Shown in pieces: positions 5,567 through 5,812 of a stretch of DNA of 5,812 nucleotides. The stretch spans positions 1 to 5,812 of the forward strand of contig CAMPAF010000196.1 of NCBI GenBank assembly GCA_946631535.1, written 5' to 3'. The position numbers and the translations under genes are program-made. How positions within the stretch are numbered: the first letter of the stretch is position 1; each line of letters opens with the position of its first letter. This stretch comes from an uncultured Verrucomicrobiota bacterium (GTDB taxonomy: Bacteria > Verrucomicrobiota > Kiritimatiellia > RFP12 > UBA1067). Below the pieces are notes generated by a model. That model was not told the origin of the DNA. It ran no database searches and worked only from the letters and a program-made list of their open reading frames with translations.

Positions 5567-5812
5567 TCAGCGCGGCGGCGAACGCCTCGTAGTCGGCCTC
5601 GGAGATCGGCTGGCCGAACGGCGAGCGCGCAAAACCGCAGTCGTAGCCCAAGACGCGCATGCCGGCCTTGCGGTAGGAGAAGTTGGGGTACTTAGAGAAG
5701 AAGTACGTGAGGTGGTTGGCGCGCTCCTGGATGGGCGCAGCCTCCGCGAAGCGCCCCTCCTTCGCGAGACGGCAGATCGCCACGTAGTCCTCCGGGATGA
5801 AGTTGTACGTGG
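5550..5812 (-). CDS. dihydrodipicolinate synthase / N-acetylneuraminate lyase family protein, C-terminal part (5' end outside window)
   Basis: The minus-strand frame is open to the window edge, giving the last 86 complete codons; an apparent GTG start at 5783 is internal. It begins TYNFIPEDYVAICRLAKEGRF, matching the 'STYN' segment after the last barrel strand and the following helix of this TIM-barrel family (E. coli NanA has GSTYN followed by a helix with ALKEGD). A helical stretch follows (AEAAPIQERANHLTYFF), then RKAGMRVLGYDCGFARSPFGQPISEADYEAF, in which RSPFGQPISE corresponds to the RKPFGPVDE region of NanA. The end, AALKPLLG, is a normal C-terminus. The family uses a Schiff-base lysine (not in the visible part) for aldol cleavage or condensation with pyruvate. 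The visible part looks closer to N-acetylneuraminate lyase than to DapA, so a role in sialic-acid or related keto-acid breakdown is plausible, but subfamily cannot be settled from the C-terminus. It converges on the small lipoprotein gene. Confidence 0.87.
   Translation of the reverse strand, partial: TYNFIPEDYVAICRLAKEGRFAEAAPIQERANHLTYFFSKYPNFSYRKAGMRVLGYDCGFARSPFGQPISEADYEAFAAALKPLLG

Overview
The window is GC-rich (codons mostly end in C or G) and almost fully coding. Four genes run left to right and one converges on them from the right end. The gene families point to a bacterium of the PVC group, most likely Kiritimatiellota, Lentisphaerota or Verrucomicrobiota: a Gfo/Idh/MocA-type oxidoreductase, a lipoprotein with a DUF1080 (3-keto-disaccharide hydrolase) domain, and a very large secreted protein that joins a hydrazine-synthase-alpha-like/PD40 region, two c-type heme motifs and a formylglycine-generating-enzyme (FGE)-like domain. 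This placement is inferred from gene content; no rRNA or other marker is present.

Layout: 1-531 is the 3' end of a Gfo/Idh/MocA oxidoreductase. 532-575 is a short gap with a degenerate 7-bp tandem repeat and a clear Shine-Dalgarno site. 576-1601 is the DUF1080 lipoprotein. Ten bases later, 1612-5046 encodes the 1144-residue multidomain c-type cytochrome/FGE-like protein. 5047-5077 holds a strong extended -10 promoter element only a few bases from the next start. 5078-5488 encodes a 136-residue lipoprotein whose core resembles the periplasmic domain of ExbD/TolR. 5489-5549 is the convergent gap, with a weak stem-loop and a short coding-like scrap on the minus strand. 5550-5812 (minus) is the 3' end of a dihydrodipicolinate synthase/N-acetylneuraminate lyase family gene.

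How they may work together: Gfo/Idh/MocA dehydrogenases that oxidise sugars to 3-keto forms, and DUF1080 proteins that cleave 3-keto-glycosides, form a known non-hydrolytic route of glycan breakdown. Here both lie directly upstream of an exported protein with two heme motifs, so a cell-envelope oxidative sugar pathway linked to electron transfer is a reasonable hypothesis, though not proven. The aldolase-family gene at the right end would fit keto-acid or sialic-acid sugar catabolism, but it is on the other strand and need not belong to the same unit. The least explained parts are the N-terminal domain of the DUF1080 lipoprotein, the role of the FGE-like domain (which lacks the FGE cysteines), and the lipid-anchored ExbD-like protein with its own near-leaderless promoter.
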